The notes under the pieces: model-generated
What the model was told of the DNA's origin: nothing
The model's input: the letters and a program-made list of their open reading frames with translations, nothing else
Database searches by the model: none
Shown: piece after piece, positions 9,201-16,391 of the stretch
Layout of the letters: each line of letters opens with the position of its first letter
Position numbering within the stretch: position 1 is the stretch's first letter
Program-made: the position numbers and the translations under genes
Assembly: GCF_009498275.1 (NCBI RefSeq)
Contig: NZ_CP045643.1
Coordinates: 8,370,001 to 8,434,000, forward strand
Direction of reading: 5' to 3'
DNA: 64,000 bases
Source of the DNA: Streptomyces fagopyri
GTDB lineage: Bacteria; Actinomycetota; Actinomycetes; Streptomycetales; Streptomycetaceae

Positions 9201-9434
9201 GCCCGCGGAGGACTCGTCGATCCGGTCGACACCCGTCGCCCGGTCCCACACCACCTCGCCGTCCGCCTCGACGAACAGCACCCGGTGCCACGGGATGTCG
9301 CCCCCGGGCACGAAGGCGGGCAGCGGGACCCGCTTGGGGCCGGCCCCGCGCTGATGGACGCCCAGCACGAACCGGGCCGGGTCGAAGCGCGGATCCCAGC
9401 GGACCCGGTGGTAGATCTCGTCGCTGGTACGCAT
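6201..9434 (-). CDS. RNA-repair multidomain protein: MJ1316/DUF504, endo/exonuclease/phosphatase, 2H phosphoesterase, nucleotidyltransferase
   Basis: 1077 aa. Domains in order. An MJ1316/DUF504 domain (1-80, RTSDEIYHRVRWDPRFDP ... DIPWHRVLFVE) is proposed to recognise RNA cyclic-phosphate ends. An endonuclease/exonuclease/phosphatase fold (155-405) has WNTLW, ALQEVE, GDFND, SRLDRIL and SDHFG. A 2H phosphoesterase (~470-640) has two His motifs, HVNL at 495 and HLTL at 579. A poly(A)-polymerase-like nucleotidyltransferase (~680 to the end) has GSRRMGGVLPGADLDL with the metal-binding aspartates. A 27-bp repeat encodes a TADPAGTD linker. The ATG overlaps the ligase gene's stop as TGATG, so translation is probably coupled. 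Together these activities could heal damaged RNA ends. Confidence 0.88.
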   Translation of the reverse strand: MRTSDEIYHRVRWDPRFDPARFVLGVHQRGAGPKRVPLPAFVPGGDIPWHRVLFVEADGEVVWDRATGVDRIDESSAGRVRAPRLLRAPFFTAGTPYVWDDAVARWRAPDHPERIAGPTAGPRGARAGSPGRSARSRTVSEVPPAGPGGARVPPARLRVLTWNTLWDRYDSDRIDTDRRRPLLLAALAEADADVIALQEVEAGLLALLLRTPWIRAAYTVGSDPRGKRVDDTGLLLLSRLPVREAGHHALGPHKAVTALTLETASGPLVVAATHLSSDHSDNGPARRTSELARIAEGLADLDGPLVLLGDFNDGRDGPNGPAAALGLRDAWTEVRGAADQSPTFDPAINPLAAVSSLSGRSSRLDRILLRGAALHPTDAALRGDSPGPGGLYVSDHFGVEAVVNLYGTDVPAARDGAGLASEPGAAPGSGSARGLGPAPGSGNSGAPHAVGTLDVLDLAPTSRTALAWLPPEDLWPAVQELRRAYDPQARRWPPHVNLLFGFVPESAFEQAVPLLSRAVASTPPFDIRLDGVRTFGHRDGATVWLDPAGAGPEPWARLRAALQPWFPRCRGRAGGFTPHLTLGRVQDPGPVAADCAARLGSAAPARVGHLVLLSRRGDEPMRARASVAMGTGEVRWLPDLATTADPAGTDTTADPAGTDATADRAGTDATAVAVPPDDPVAQYIARCLSDALGEGIVHVAGSRRMGGVLPGADLDLVAALPGVVDMADVRARVTRALPDATRVRRVTGARVPGLRLNVGGLGVDLSVVATGSLPPAEAVEHRARLGAPAATALSAVSDADAVRDAVVGRHPAFARLAAEVKAWAKARGLDSAPFGGLPGLAWSVLAARTTREADDLSPAGLRREFFATWAGWDWREPVVLRPAGLGRSGHGPDSRADGAAAPASSAVSVMTPTDPVRLCTAQVGPGFRDLLAEELYRAWDILETAARTGADPLSVLPAPPPLHRRHAAWLVVGVRAAGPEEFEEIRGRVRGRVRALLTALEGAGTPDAHAWPHPFEEGPASATYAIGLGGNPLDTARLTGITRGWGRGLPGVVTERAECGDVPTLRPRGHIFPAHRE
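7423..7503. repeat. 27-bp in-frame tandem repeat, three copies
   Basis: Units begin GCGGTGGCATCCGTACCGG at 7423, 7450 and 7477 with one or two substitutions. They encode 9-residue repeats (T-A-D-P-A-G-T-D type) in the linker between the 2H and nucleotidyltransferase domains. Being a multiple of three, copy changes keep the frame. Confidence 0.9.
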
Positions 9435-11260
9435 CACCGCTCGCCCCCGTCCAGGGTGCCGTCGGCGTCGTCCACGGTTCCGCCCGCGCCGACGTACCAC
9501 GTCCGGTGGGCCTGGCCCGGATAGGGCGGGTCGAACCGGCGCAGCTGTGCCTCCAGCACCTGGGGCGGCACGGGGTGCGCCCGTCCGGCGTTGCGCCCGG
9601 TCAGCTCGTCCTCCGTGGCCAGCACGACGACCTGGGTGATCAGCGCGTCACGGCGGTGCGCCACGGCGTCCACCAGGGAACGCTGGTGGCGGCCGAGCGA
9701 CGTGGCGTCCCACACCACGGTCGCGGGACCGGCCGCGAGCGCGGAGTCCAGCCGTCCGAGGCCCTCGCGCAGCACGTCCGCGTTGGCCCGCTGGTCGGCA
9801 CGTGAGCCGCGCGCCGCGCGCAGGTCGTCGAGGGATACCCGGCTGTCGATCCCGGGAAGCCCGGCCGCGAACGTGCTCTTGCCGCTGCCCGACGGTCCCA
9901 CCAGATGGATCAGCCGGGGGAACGCCCCGTCGCGCAGCCGCCAGGTCGCCGCCGAGGCCGCCTCGGCGGTGGCCAGCTGACCACCGGCGTACGACGCCCG
10001 TGCCTGCGCCCAGCAGCGGTCGGCCGCGTCGGTGTCACCGAGGCCGCCGAGGGCACGGCGCAGGCTCGCGCGCAGAGGCTCGAACGGTTCCTCCCCGAGC
10101 AGCCCCGCCTCCTCCGCGTGCAGGGCGGACCAGTCGACCTGTTCGCGCGCCGCGGGACCCTCGGTGACGGCGACGGCCGCGGCGACCGCGTGCAGCACGC
10201 CGAGGTCGGCCGCGAGGGCCATGCGCCCCAGTCCGGTGCGCCGTTCCTCGTCGGGGTGGGGACGGCGCAGCAGGGACTGGAGCCCGACCAGGTCCGCGAC
10301 CCGCCGTGCCGACGGCATGCCGAGCGCTCCGGCCAGCCGCGGAGCGAGCCCCGCGCGACGCCGCCCGTGCAGCAGGGCGGCGAGCACCCCGGTCAGCCGG
10401 GCGTCCCCGGTCCGCCCCAGCACATCGAGCCTGGCGGACACCTCCGCGACGACGGCCTCGTCCACGGACGCCTCCTCGGCGGTCCCCGAACCCGTGTCGG
10501 AAGCCGAACCGGTCCCCGGACCGGAATCCTTCCCCGGACCCCTCCCCGAAGCCGAACCGGTCCCCGGACCCGGACCCGTCGCCGCCATGAGTGCCCGCGC
10601 GTCGGGGTTCGCGCCCGACCGCACGTCCCACAGCGCGGCGGCCGTGCCCCGCCCGTTGGCCACCACCTCGGCGTGCATCCAGTGCGTGCCGGTCCGCACA
10701 TGCCCCGGCCGCACCCACTTGGCCACCCGGCGGCCGAACTCCTCCTGTCCGAAGCCCTCGACGGTCCGTACGACGTACCCCTCCTGCCGGGCGGGATCCA
10801 GCCGCAGGGCGCGCAGGGACCGTACGGCCCGTTCGTCGAGGACACCGCGCCACAGCACGCGCGGCACCGGAACGCCCAGCCGCCGCAGGAACCGCACCGT
10901 CCGGTCCCAGCCCAGGCACCGCTCGCCGTCCCAGACGGAGAACCCGTAGAACCAGCTGTCGAGTTCGGTGTACGCGATCGAGTGCCGCGCGTACAGGTTC
11001 TCGCCGCACACCCGCCACCCCGGCGGGAGGGCCGCGCCGATCCGTCCCTGCAGAGCCTTCACCCACGCCCGCGACGGATGGTGCGCCGAGTCGAGGGACC
11101 GCGCGTGCAGCCCGTCGGCGTACAGCGTGGTGTTCTCCCCGTCGAGCTTCTCGGTGACCACCACCTCCAGGTCGCGCAGGCCCGCCAGGTCCGTCACCCG
11201 TACGTCGTCCGGGGTCGCCCCCGGTGACCAGGGCAGATGCGGGGTGCGCGGATAGTGCAC
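9434..11260 (-). CDS. RNA ligase fused to a polynucleotide kinase-type P-loop domain
   Basis: 608 aa from GTG 11260 (AGGGG upstream); ATG 11302 would add 14 residues. The N-terminal 215 residues form an RNA ligase nucleotidyltransferase: motif I EKLDGEN with the adenylated Lys38, then GENLYARHS and FYGFSVWDG, motif IV EGYVVR and motif V VAKWVR. A Gly/Ser/Pro-rich linker (about 229-262) and a helical region follow. The C-terminal ~155 residues are a kinase: Walker A GPSGSGKST at 455-463, SLDDLR, and VVWDATSLGRHQR. It should phosphorylate 5' ends and seal RNA. The downstream gene starts on its stop codon and encodes end-healing domains, so the two make one repair operon. Confidence 0.88.
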   Translation of the reverse strand: MHYPRTPHLPWSPGATPDDVRVTDLAGLRDLEVVVTEKLDGENTTLYADGLHARSLDSAHHPSRAWVKALQGRIGAALPPGWRVCGENLYARHSIAYTELDSWFYGFSVWDGERCLGWDRTVRFLRRLGVPVPRVLWRGVLDERAVRSLRALRLDPARQEGYVVRTVEGFGQEEFGRRVAKWVRPGHVRTGTHWMHAEVVANGRGTAAALWDVRSGANPDARALMAATGPGPGTGSASGRGPGKDSGPGTGSASDTGSGTAEEASVDEAVVAEVSARLDVLGRTGDARLTGVLAALLHGRRRAGLAPRLAGALGMPSARRVADLVGLQSLLRRPHPDEERRTGLGRMALAADLGVLHAVAAAVAVTEGPAAREQVDWSALHAEEAGLLGEEPFEPLRASLRRALGGLGDTDAADRCWAQARASYAGGQLATAEAASAATWRLRDGAFPRLIHLVGPSGSGKSTFAAGLPGIDSRVSLDDLRAARGSRADQRANADVLREGLGRLDSALAAGPATVVWDATSLGRHQRSLVDAVAHRRDALITQVVVLATEDELTGRNAGRAHPVPPQVLEAQLRRFDPPYPGQAHRTWYVGAGGTVDDADGTLDGGER

Positions 11261-11565
11261 GCGTTCACCCCTGCCGGGCGGATCTGGACGTTCGGACCCC
11301 ATGGTGTTCTGCCCCCGATGGAAACGGTGCGGCCCCGGTCATGGCACGGGTCCGGAAACGAGAGCGCCGACTGTAATCGCCCGCGCCGACGACGGCCCGT
11401 GGTTTTCCGGGCGGCACCGTGCCGCACCGGCCCGGCCGCAGCGTGCCGCAGCGTGCCGCAGCGGGCCCGGCCGCACCGTGCCGGGCCCACCCCACCGTGC
11501 TGTCGAGGAGGAGGGGGAGGGGAGTGCGCTCGGCCGCCCCCAGGCTCTGATTCAATGATGAGGAC

Positions 11566-11643
11566 ATGATCGGACTTTCCTCTCGACGGCTCGACCGGCG
11601 GCAGCCGCCCGTGCGGCCCCGGCGTGCCCGCGGCAGCGGCTGA
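11566..11643 (+). CDS. Possible 25-codon leader ORF before gtrA
   Basis: ATG at 11566 with GAGG upstream opens MIGLSSRRLDRRQPPVRPRR and stops at 11641-11643, overlapping the gtrA ATG as TGATG. GtrA has no ribosome site of its own, so reinitiation after this short ORF is a reasonable way for it to be translated. The peptide is Arg/Pro-rich and matches no family I know. Confidence 0.45.
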   Translation: MIGLSSRRLDRRQPPVRPRRARGSG

Positions 11644-12008
11644 TGGGCGGCCAGTTCCTCCGGTTCGCCGTGGTCGGCGTCGTCAACACCGCGGTGTACT
11701 ACGGCTTCTACCTCACGCTCCTGACGGCCCTTCCCTACCTGGTCGCCCATGTCGTGGCGTTCGCCGGGGCCACGGTCGTCTCGTTCTTCCTCAACGCGCG
11801 CTTCACCTACCGGACGCGTCCCACACTGCGGAAGTTCGTGCGCTTCCCGCTGGCCACCGTCACCAACCTCGTCGTGTCCACGCTCGCCCTGCACTTCCTG
11901 GTCGAGGTGGGCCACTGCGGGTCCCGGACCGCGGCGCTGCTCGCCTCCGCGGTGGCGGTGCCGTTCACGTTCCTGGCCAGCCGGGCGATCATGATTCCGT
12001 CGTCCTGA
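11643..12008 (+). CDS. GtrA-like membrane protein
   Basis: 121 aa, four predicted transmembrane helices, as in the GtrA family thought to move polyprenyl-phosphate sugars across the membrane. Family marks are QFLRFAVVGVVNTAVYYGFY at the N-terminus and SFFLNARFTYR after helix 2. The ATG lacks a Shine-Dalgarno sequence but overlaps the stop of a 25-codon ORF. Two glycosyltransferases that use polyprenyl donors lie about 7 kb downstream, but no direct link is visible. Length is usual for the family. Confidence 0.87.
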   Translation: MGGQFLRFAVVGVVNTAVYYGFYLTLLTALPYLVAHVVAFAGATVVSFFLNARFTYRTRPTLRKFVRFPLATVTNLVVSTLALHFLVEVGHCGSRTAALLASAVAVPFTFLASRAIMIPSS

Positions 12009-12107
12009 CACGGAATGTCCCGGCCACGGACGGGTACGCGCGACAGGAACCGCGCCCGGGACGGATCACGTTCCGGGCGGTCCGTCCGCTACTCATGGGG
12101 ATCTGCC

Positions 12108-12527
12108 ATGGACACACCCTCGAACGACCTCCACCGGCCCACGCCCGCGACCCCGGCCCAGCGGGCCCTGGACACCCTCGCGGAGAACACCCGCGACGCG
12201 GTGGCACTGGACACGCTGGCCGGCAGCGAGGTGCTGGTTCCCGTGCCGGACGACGCGAACGAGCAGGACGCCACCGATCCCGCGGCCGTGGCACTGCCGG
12301 TCCTCGACCAGCCGGGCGGGGAGCAGGTGGTGCCGGTGTTCACCTCGGAGCTGGAGATGGCCGGACTGCTGCCCTTCGTCTCCCGCTACCGGATGGTTCC
12401 GCTGGGCGCGCTCGCCTCGCAGTGGCCCTCCGGCGACCTGGCGCTCACCATCGACGCGAGTTCGCCGCACGGTCTGACCCTCACCTCCGAGGGTGTCCGC
12501 ACCCTCCTGGCCCGCCCCGGGGCCTGA
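12108..12527 (+). CDS. SseB-like protein
   Basis: 139 aa. The core VALDTLAGSEVLVPVPDDAN, VALPVLDQPGGEQVVPVFTSELEM and the closing LTIDASSPHGLTLTSEGVRTLL follow the SseB N-terminal-domain pattern. These proteins are of unclear role and widespread in actinobacteria. Start ATG 12108 follows a G-rich stretch. No signal peptide. It is followed by a terminator-type hairpin and is probably monocistronic. Confidence 0.75.
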   Translation: MDTPSNDLHRPTPATPAQRALDTLAENTRDAVALDTLAGSEVLVPVPDDANEQDATDPAAVALPVLDQPGGEQVVPVFTSELEMAGLLPFVSRYRMVPLGALASQWPSGDLALTIDASSPHGLTLTSEGVRTLLARPGA

Positions 12528-12545
12528 CGCACGGCGAAGGCGGCG

Positions 12546-12580
12546 ACGGGCCCCCGGCGAACCACGCGTGGAGGGCCCGT
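12546..12580 (+). terminator. Hairpin after the SseB-like gene
   Basis: ACGGGCCC at 12546-12553 pairs with GGGCCCGT at 12573-12580 across a 19-base loop, starting 18 bases after the stop codon. No U-run follows, as is usual in Streptomyces. Confidence 0.55.
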
Positions 12581-12681
12581 CCACTCGTCGCGGGGCGGCG
12601 CCGGGGCGCACGCGGACGCCGAGCCCGTGGGCATGGGATCCGCGGCGCGAGACCGCTCGTACCGGGCGTGACAATGGCCGC

Positions 12682-13794
12682 ATGAAATGGATCTCGGGCC
12701 TCGGCGGCGGCCTGCTCCTCGTCCTGGTGCTCGCCAGCATCCTGCGCACCCTGGTGGTGCCGCGGGGGCTCTACTCCTCGCTGGTGATCCGCTGGTGGCG
12801 CGGACTGCGGCTGCTCCTGCGGCTGGCCGCCCCCGGCGGCGGCTACGACGCCATCGACCGCGCACAGACCTGGCTGGCCCCGCTCATGCTCGTCGGCATG
12901 CTCGCGAGCTGGCTGGGCGGCGCCCTGCTCGGCTTCGGACTGCTGCTGCACGCCCTCTCCGCGCTCACCTGGAGCCAGTCCGTGCGGGAGGCGGGGTCGA
13001 GCCTGTTCACGCTCGGTTTCGCCAGCGGCGACCGGCTCCACCTGTCCGCCGTGGACTTCCTCGCGGCGGCCACCGGACCGGTCGTGATCGCCCTCCAGAT
13101 CGCCTACCTGCCCACCCTGTACGCGGCCTACAACCGCCGCGAACTGGAGGTGACCCTGCTCCAGTCACGCGCCGGCGAGCCCGCCTGGGGGCCGGAGATC
13201 CTGGCCCGGCAGTGGCTGGTCGACACGGAGACCGCGCTGCCCGAGCTGTACCGCTCCTGGGAGCGGCTCGCCTCGGACATCGGCGAGAGCCACTCCACGT
13301 ATCCGGTCCTGCTGGCGTTCCGCTCGCCGCGGCCGTACCGCAGCTGGATCGTCGGACTGGTCTCCGTCATGGACGCGGCCGCCCTGCAGCTCTCCCTCAA
13401 CCCGGGCAGCGCCCCGCCCGAGGCCCGGCTGGTCCTGCGCGCGGGTTTCACCGCACTGCGCGACATCGCGCGCTCCCTGCGCTTCGCGTACGACGCGGAC
13501 CCCGCCCCGGACGCCCCGATCGAGCTGTCCTTCGCGGAGTTCGACGCGGCGGTCTCCATGGTGCGGGCAGCGGGGTTCCCCGCCGAGCGGACGGCACGGC
13601 AGGCCTGGCCGCACTTCCACGGCTGGCGGGTCAACTACGAGGCGATCGCCTACGAGTTGTGCCGCCGCGGCGACGCCGTCCCCGCGCTGTGGACCGGCAC
13701 CCGGGACTTCGCCACCACGCCCGTCCCGCCGGCCCGGCCCATGGACCGCCGCCCGGCCGACGGCGACGCGGCACCGCCCCCGGCCACCCCGTAG
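12682..13794 (+). CDS. Integral membrane protein, unknown function (ion channel-like N-terminus)
   Basis: 370 aa. An N-terminal transmembrane helix (residues 5-25) is followed by two more (about 68-95 and 128-150) that flank SVREAGSSLFTLGFASGDRL, which resembles the pore loop of two-helix potassium channels but lacks the GYG filter. The C-terminal two thirds is a soluble helical domain (LARQWLVDTETALPELYRSWERLASDIGESHSTYPVLLAFRSP), then a Pro-rich tail. I recognise it only as a recurring Streptomyces membrane protein. Start ATG 12682; no strong ribosome site. Confidence 0.7.
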   Translation: MKWISGLGGGLLLVLVLASILRTLVVPRGLYSSLVIRWWRGLRLLLRLAAPGGGYDAIDRAQTWLAPLMLVGMLASWLGGALLGFGLLLHALSALTWSQSVREAGSSLFTLGFASGDRLHLSAVDFLAAATGPVVIALQIAYLPTLYAAYNRRELEVTLLQSRAGEPAWGPEILARQWLVDTETALPELYRSWERLASDIGESHSTYPVLLAFRSPRPYRSWIVGLVSVMDAAALQLSLNPGSAPPEARLVLRAGFTALRDIARSLRFAYDADPAPDAPIELSFAEFDAAVSMVRAAGFPAERTARQAWPHFHGWRVNYEAIAYELCRRGDAVPALWTGTRDFATTPVPPARPMDRRPADGDAAPPPATP

Positions 13795-13831
13795 TCCGGG
13801 CCGTGCCGGGGCGGTCCGCGAAGGACGGCCG

Positions 13832-14227
13832 TCAGCCGGCCAGCATGCGAGCCAGGACGGCACGCTGCAGCGGGCGCACCTCGGTGTGCAGGTCACGGCC
13901 CTTGCGGGTGAGCGCGACCCACACCCCGCGCCGGTCCTCCGCGCACACCGTGCGCTGCACGAGTCCGTCCTTCTCCAGCCGCCCGATCAGGCGGGACAGG
14001 GCACTCTGGCTCAGGTGGACGCGGTCGGCGATGTTCTGCACCCGGCACTGTTCGCCCGGGTGCGAGAGTTCGCCCGAGGCGAGGATGTCCAGCACCTCGA
14101 AGTCGCTGGCGCCCAGACCGTGCGGATGCAGCTCCCGGTCGATCTCGCACATGGTGCGCGCGTGCACCGACAGGATGTCCCGCCACCGGTCCTCGAGCCG
14201 GACCTCACCCGCCGTGTTCGCTGCCAT
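13832..14227 (-). CDS. MarR-family transcriptional regulator
   Basis: 131 aa winged-helix protein. The recognition helix region is VHLSQSALSRLIGRLEKDGLVQR and the wing is CAEDRRGVWVALTRKGRDL. Lengths and order match MarR. It is 83 bases from the end of the VOC gene upstream on the same strand, and the two may be functionally linked. An AT-richer stretch between them (about 14245-14275) is a plausible operator or promoter, though only a weak inverted repeat is visible. Effector unknown. Confidence 0.88.
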   Translation of the reverse strand: MAANTAGEVRLEDRWRDILSVHARTMCEIDRELHPHGLGASDFEVLDILASGELSHPGEQCRVQNIADRVHLSQSALSRLIGRLEKDGLVQRTVCAEDRRGVWVALTRKGRDLHTEVRPLQRAVLARMLAG

Positions 14228-14310
14228 ACCTGCACGGTAACAGAGGTGGCGCCGTTGATTGAGTGTGCAACCAGTATGGTCGCGTCAGTACGGCCGGGCA
14301 CTGTCCGGGG

Positions 14311-14664
14311 TTACGCGCCGGGGGCGTCCTGGAGGAGCCCGACGAGGTTTCCGTCCGGGTCCTTGACCGAGGCGATCAGCCTGCCGCCGCCCACGTCCTG
14401 GACCTCCTGGAGCGTCTCGGCCCCGGCCTCCAGAAGCCCGGCGAGCGCCGTCCGGATGTCGTCGACGTGCCAGAACGGAACCGGTCCGGTCATTCCCTTG
14501 GCGTGACCGTTGGGGTCGAGCCCCACGTCCTGCCCGGCGTCCTTGAAACCGACGTAGTAGGCGGTGTCCGCGTACGGCTCGGCCCCGAGCAGCCCGCTGA
14601 ACATGGCCTTCGCCCGTGCGAGGTCCTTGACGGGGTAGATGATGGTCTTCACACCGGCGGTCAT
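14311..14664 (-). CDS. VOC-family (glyoxalase/bleomycin resistance-like) protein
   Basis: 117 aa with two beta-alpha-beta-beta-beta units: KTIIYPVKDLARAKAMFSGLLGAEP and IRTALAGLLEAGAETLQEVQDVGGGRLIASVKDPDGNLVGLLQ. KDPDGNLVGL is the usual metal-site end of the second unit. GGGAG precedes the ATG. Substrate cannot be inferred; the neighbouring MarR gene suggests response to a small molecule. Confidence 0.87.
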   Translation of the reverse strand: MTAGVKTIIYPVKDLARAKAMFSGLLGAEPYADTAYYVGFKDAGQDVGLDPNGHAKGMTGPVPFWHVDDIRTALAGLLEAGAETLQEVQDVGGGRLIASVKDPDGNLVGLLQDAPGA

Positions 14665-15095
14665 GGCGACTCCCTGGAGATGCGTGTCGTTGCCGTTCGG
14701 CCGGCGGGCTGTGCCGGCTCCTCCACGCTAGGCCGGATGAGTGCTCGCGGGCTTCTCGAATCCTGACCGGTCACCCACGCCCGGCGGACGACGGTGAGGC
14801 GGGGTGACGGGCGCGACGGCCCTGGAGTGACCGAAGCCATCCGCCGTGACGTCCTGCCGACCCGACGGCCGGCTCCGGCGGCGAGGCGGGCACCCCGCGT
14901 CGGGCCCGGGGGCGACAGCCGTGGGTGTGCGGGGCCGCCGGCACCGGCGGTACGCTGTTCTCCGGCCGCGATCTTGTGTCGCGGCGCGGCGGTGGGGCCC
15001 GCCGTACCCGAACCGCGGCGCGACTGCCGCCAACGGTCCCTACTTGCGATGACGTGCGCCCTCCCCGGGGCCCGGCGAGTAGGAGAGGTACCTCC
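14665..15095. other. Intergenic region with the crcB leader
   Basis: 431 bases between the divergent VOC and crcB genes. The first ~280 bases hold no gene or motif I can support. The last ~110 bases (14988-15095) contain a structured leader described in its own entry. A hairpin GCGATCTTGTGTCGC (14969-14983) lies just before it. Confidence 0.6.
14988..15083 (+). promoter_or_regulatory. Candidate fluoride riboswitch-like leader of the crcB operon
   Basis: Stem GGCG/CGCC (14988-14991, 15000-15003) encloses a loop whose GGGGCC (14994-14999) can pair with GGTCCC (15035-15040), with one G-U, as the pseudoknot of crcB aptamers does. A second stem GCGGC/GCCGC follows AAC, and the element ends in CTAC. 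Loop and junction bases deviate from the canonical AUG and UGAUG by transitions, including an A-U to G-C swap. CCTACTTGC (15039-15047) can alternatively pair with GCGAGTAGG (15075-15083) beside the ribosome site. The gene context supports it; the base deviations are against it. Confidence 0.42.
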
Positions 15096-15572
15096 ATGAC
15101 AGTCCCGCACCCCGAGCGAGTCGGCACACCCGACGCTCCCGTGGGTCCGTCCCCCCGCCGCGCGTCCCCCTGGGACGGTCAGGGGCCCGTGGTGGCGATG
15201 GTCGCGCTCGGCGGCGCGCTCGGTGCCACCGCCCGGTACGCGGCGGCCCGTCTGTGGCCGGTGGAGACGGGCGGATTCCCCTGGACGACGTTCTGGGTGA
15301 ACGTCTCCGGCTGTGCCGTGATCGGCGTCTTCATGGTCGTCATCACCGACGTGTGGGCGGCCCACCGGCTGGTGCGGCCCTTCTTCGGCACCGGAGTGCT
15401 GGGCGGGTTCACGACCTTCTCGACCTACGCCGTCGACGGCCAGAGGCTTCTCGACGGGGGGCACCCCGCGACCGCGTTCGCGTACCTCGCCGCGACCCTG
15501 TGCGCGGCGCTCACGGCGGTAGGGCTCGCGGTCGCGGTGACCCGCCGCGCGCTGGTGGGGAGGCGGCGATGA
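15096..15572 (+). CDS. crcB: CrcB-family fluoride channel subunit 1
   Basis: 158 aa. A hydrophilic N-terminal 30 residues precede four membrane helices with the family marks [29 protein letters not shown] and [17 protein letters not shown]. CrcB/Fluc proteins export fluoride as dual-topology dimers; when two genes occur, the products usually form a heterodimer. The ATG is preceded by AGGAGAGG, which sits inside the palindrome AGGTACCT-type stretch and next to the possible leader helix. The stop overlaps the DUF190 gene as ATGA. The asparagine and the FTTFST signature needed for fluoride conduction are intact. Confidence 0.93.
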   Translation: MTVPHPERVGTPDAPVGPSPRRASPWDGQGPVVAMVALGGALGATARYAAARLWPVETGGFPWTTFWVNVSGCAVIGVFMVVITDVWAAHRLVRPFFGTGVLGGFTTFSTYAVDGQRLLDGGHPATAFAYLAATLCAALTAVGLAVAVTRRALVGRRR

Positions 15573-15949
15573 CCCGGCTGACCGGCGGCGCCCTGCGCGT
15601 GACGATCTTCATCGGCGAGAGTGACGTCTGGCACCACAGGCCGCTCTACACGGAGATCGTGCACCGCGCCCACGCGGCGGGCCTGGCCGGGGCCAGCGTC
15701 TTCCGCGGTATCGAGGGCTTCGGCGCCTCCTCGCTGATCCACACCTCGCGGCTGCTGTCGCTGAGCGAGGACCTCCCGGTGGCGATCGTGCTCGTGGACA
15801 CCGAGGAACGAGTCCGCGCCTTCCTCCCCCAGCTGGACGAACTCGTCGGGGAGGGGCTGGTGATCCTCGACGACTGCGAGGTGGTCCGGTACACGGGCCG
15901 CGACGCCGAGTCCGGCAAAACGGGCAGGGAAGGTAAGGAACAGTTGTGA
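15569..15949 (+). CDS. DUF190 domain protein of the fluoride operon
   Basis: 126 aa. [44 protein letters not shown] is the DUF190 signature, related in fold to PII-like proteins, and [27 protein letters not shown] completes it. The gene sits between two crcB genes with 4-base overlaps on both sides (ATGA and GTGA), a recurrent arrangement in actinobacteria. A role in sensing or regulating fluoride export is inferred from context; the biochemical role is not established to my knowledge. Confidence 0.92.
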   Translation: MTRLTGGALRVTIFIGESDVWHHRPLYTEIVHRAHAAGLAGASVFRGIEGFGASSLIHTSRLLSLSEDLPVAIVLVDTEERVRAFLPQLDELVGEGLVILDDCEVVRYTGRDAESGKTGREGKEQL

Positions 15950-16320
15950 ACTGGCTGCTCGTGATCGCCGGCGGGATGCTCGGCGCACCCCTGCGCTATC
16001 TGACCGACCGGGCGGTGCAGACCCGGCACGACACCGTCTTCCCCTGGGGCACCTTCGCTGTCAATGTGGTCGGCTGCCTGGTCCTCGGTCTGCTGACCGG
16101 CGCGGTCGCCGCGGGCGCCGCGGGTTCGCACCTCCAGCTGTTCCTCGGCACCGGCCTGTGCGGGGCACTGACCACGTACTCCACATTCTCGTACGAGACA
16201 CTACGGCTGACCGAGACCGGAGCGGGGTTCTACGCCGCGGCGAACGTGATCGTGAGCGTGGCGGCCGGGCTCGGCGCGGCATTCGCGGGTGTTTCGTTCG
16301 CGCAAGCCGTGTGGACCTAG
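15946..16320 (+). CDS. crcB: CrcB-family fluoride channel subunit 2
   Basis: 124 aa starting with GTG inside the DUF190 stop. Four membrane helices with [31 protein letters not shown] and [17 protein letters not shown]. It lacks the extended N-terminus of the first copy. The pair most likely forms a heteromeric fluoride channel, since each gene of split systems carries subunits of opposite topology. The operon appears to end here: the next gene, uppP, begins 72 bases later and probably has its own promoter. Confidence 0.93.
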   Translation: MNWLLVIAGGMLGAPLRYLTDRAVQTRHDTVFPWGTFAVNVVGCLVLGLLTGAVAAGAAGSHLQLFLGTGLCGALTTYSTFSYETLRLTETGAGFYAAANVIVSVAAGLGAAFAGVSFAQAVWT

Positions 16321-16391
16321 GTCTTGCGTGTGGCCCGGGCATAGTAAGACTGTCTACAGCACTGTCGACCAACTCCTCAGAACTGGATTCC

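Noticed and set aside
5925..9524. Very long plus-strand open frames (up to 1199 codons) opposite the RNA-repair gene
   Set aside because: Translation is Arg/Gly/Pro/His-rich with no domain; they are antisense shadows caused by high GC. The minus-strand frame carries recognisable motifs throughout.
12682..13794. Potassium channel
   Set aside because: Pore-loop-like segment lacks a GYG/GFG filter; only a resemblance.
14228..14310. MarR operator near 14253-14270
   Set aside because: TTGATTGAGTGTGCAA shows matching ends only; the palindrome is too weak to list.
14949..14965. GGTACGCTGTTCTCC as the 5' part of a fluoride aptamer
   Set aside because: Contains GUUC but is one base short and has no downstream partner for the pseudoknot; the element at 14988 fits the topology better.
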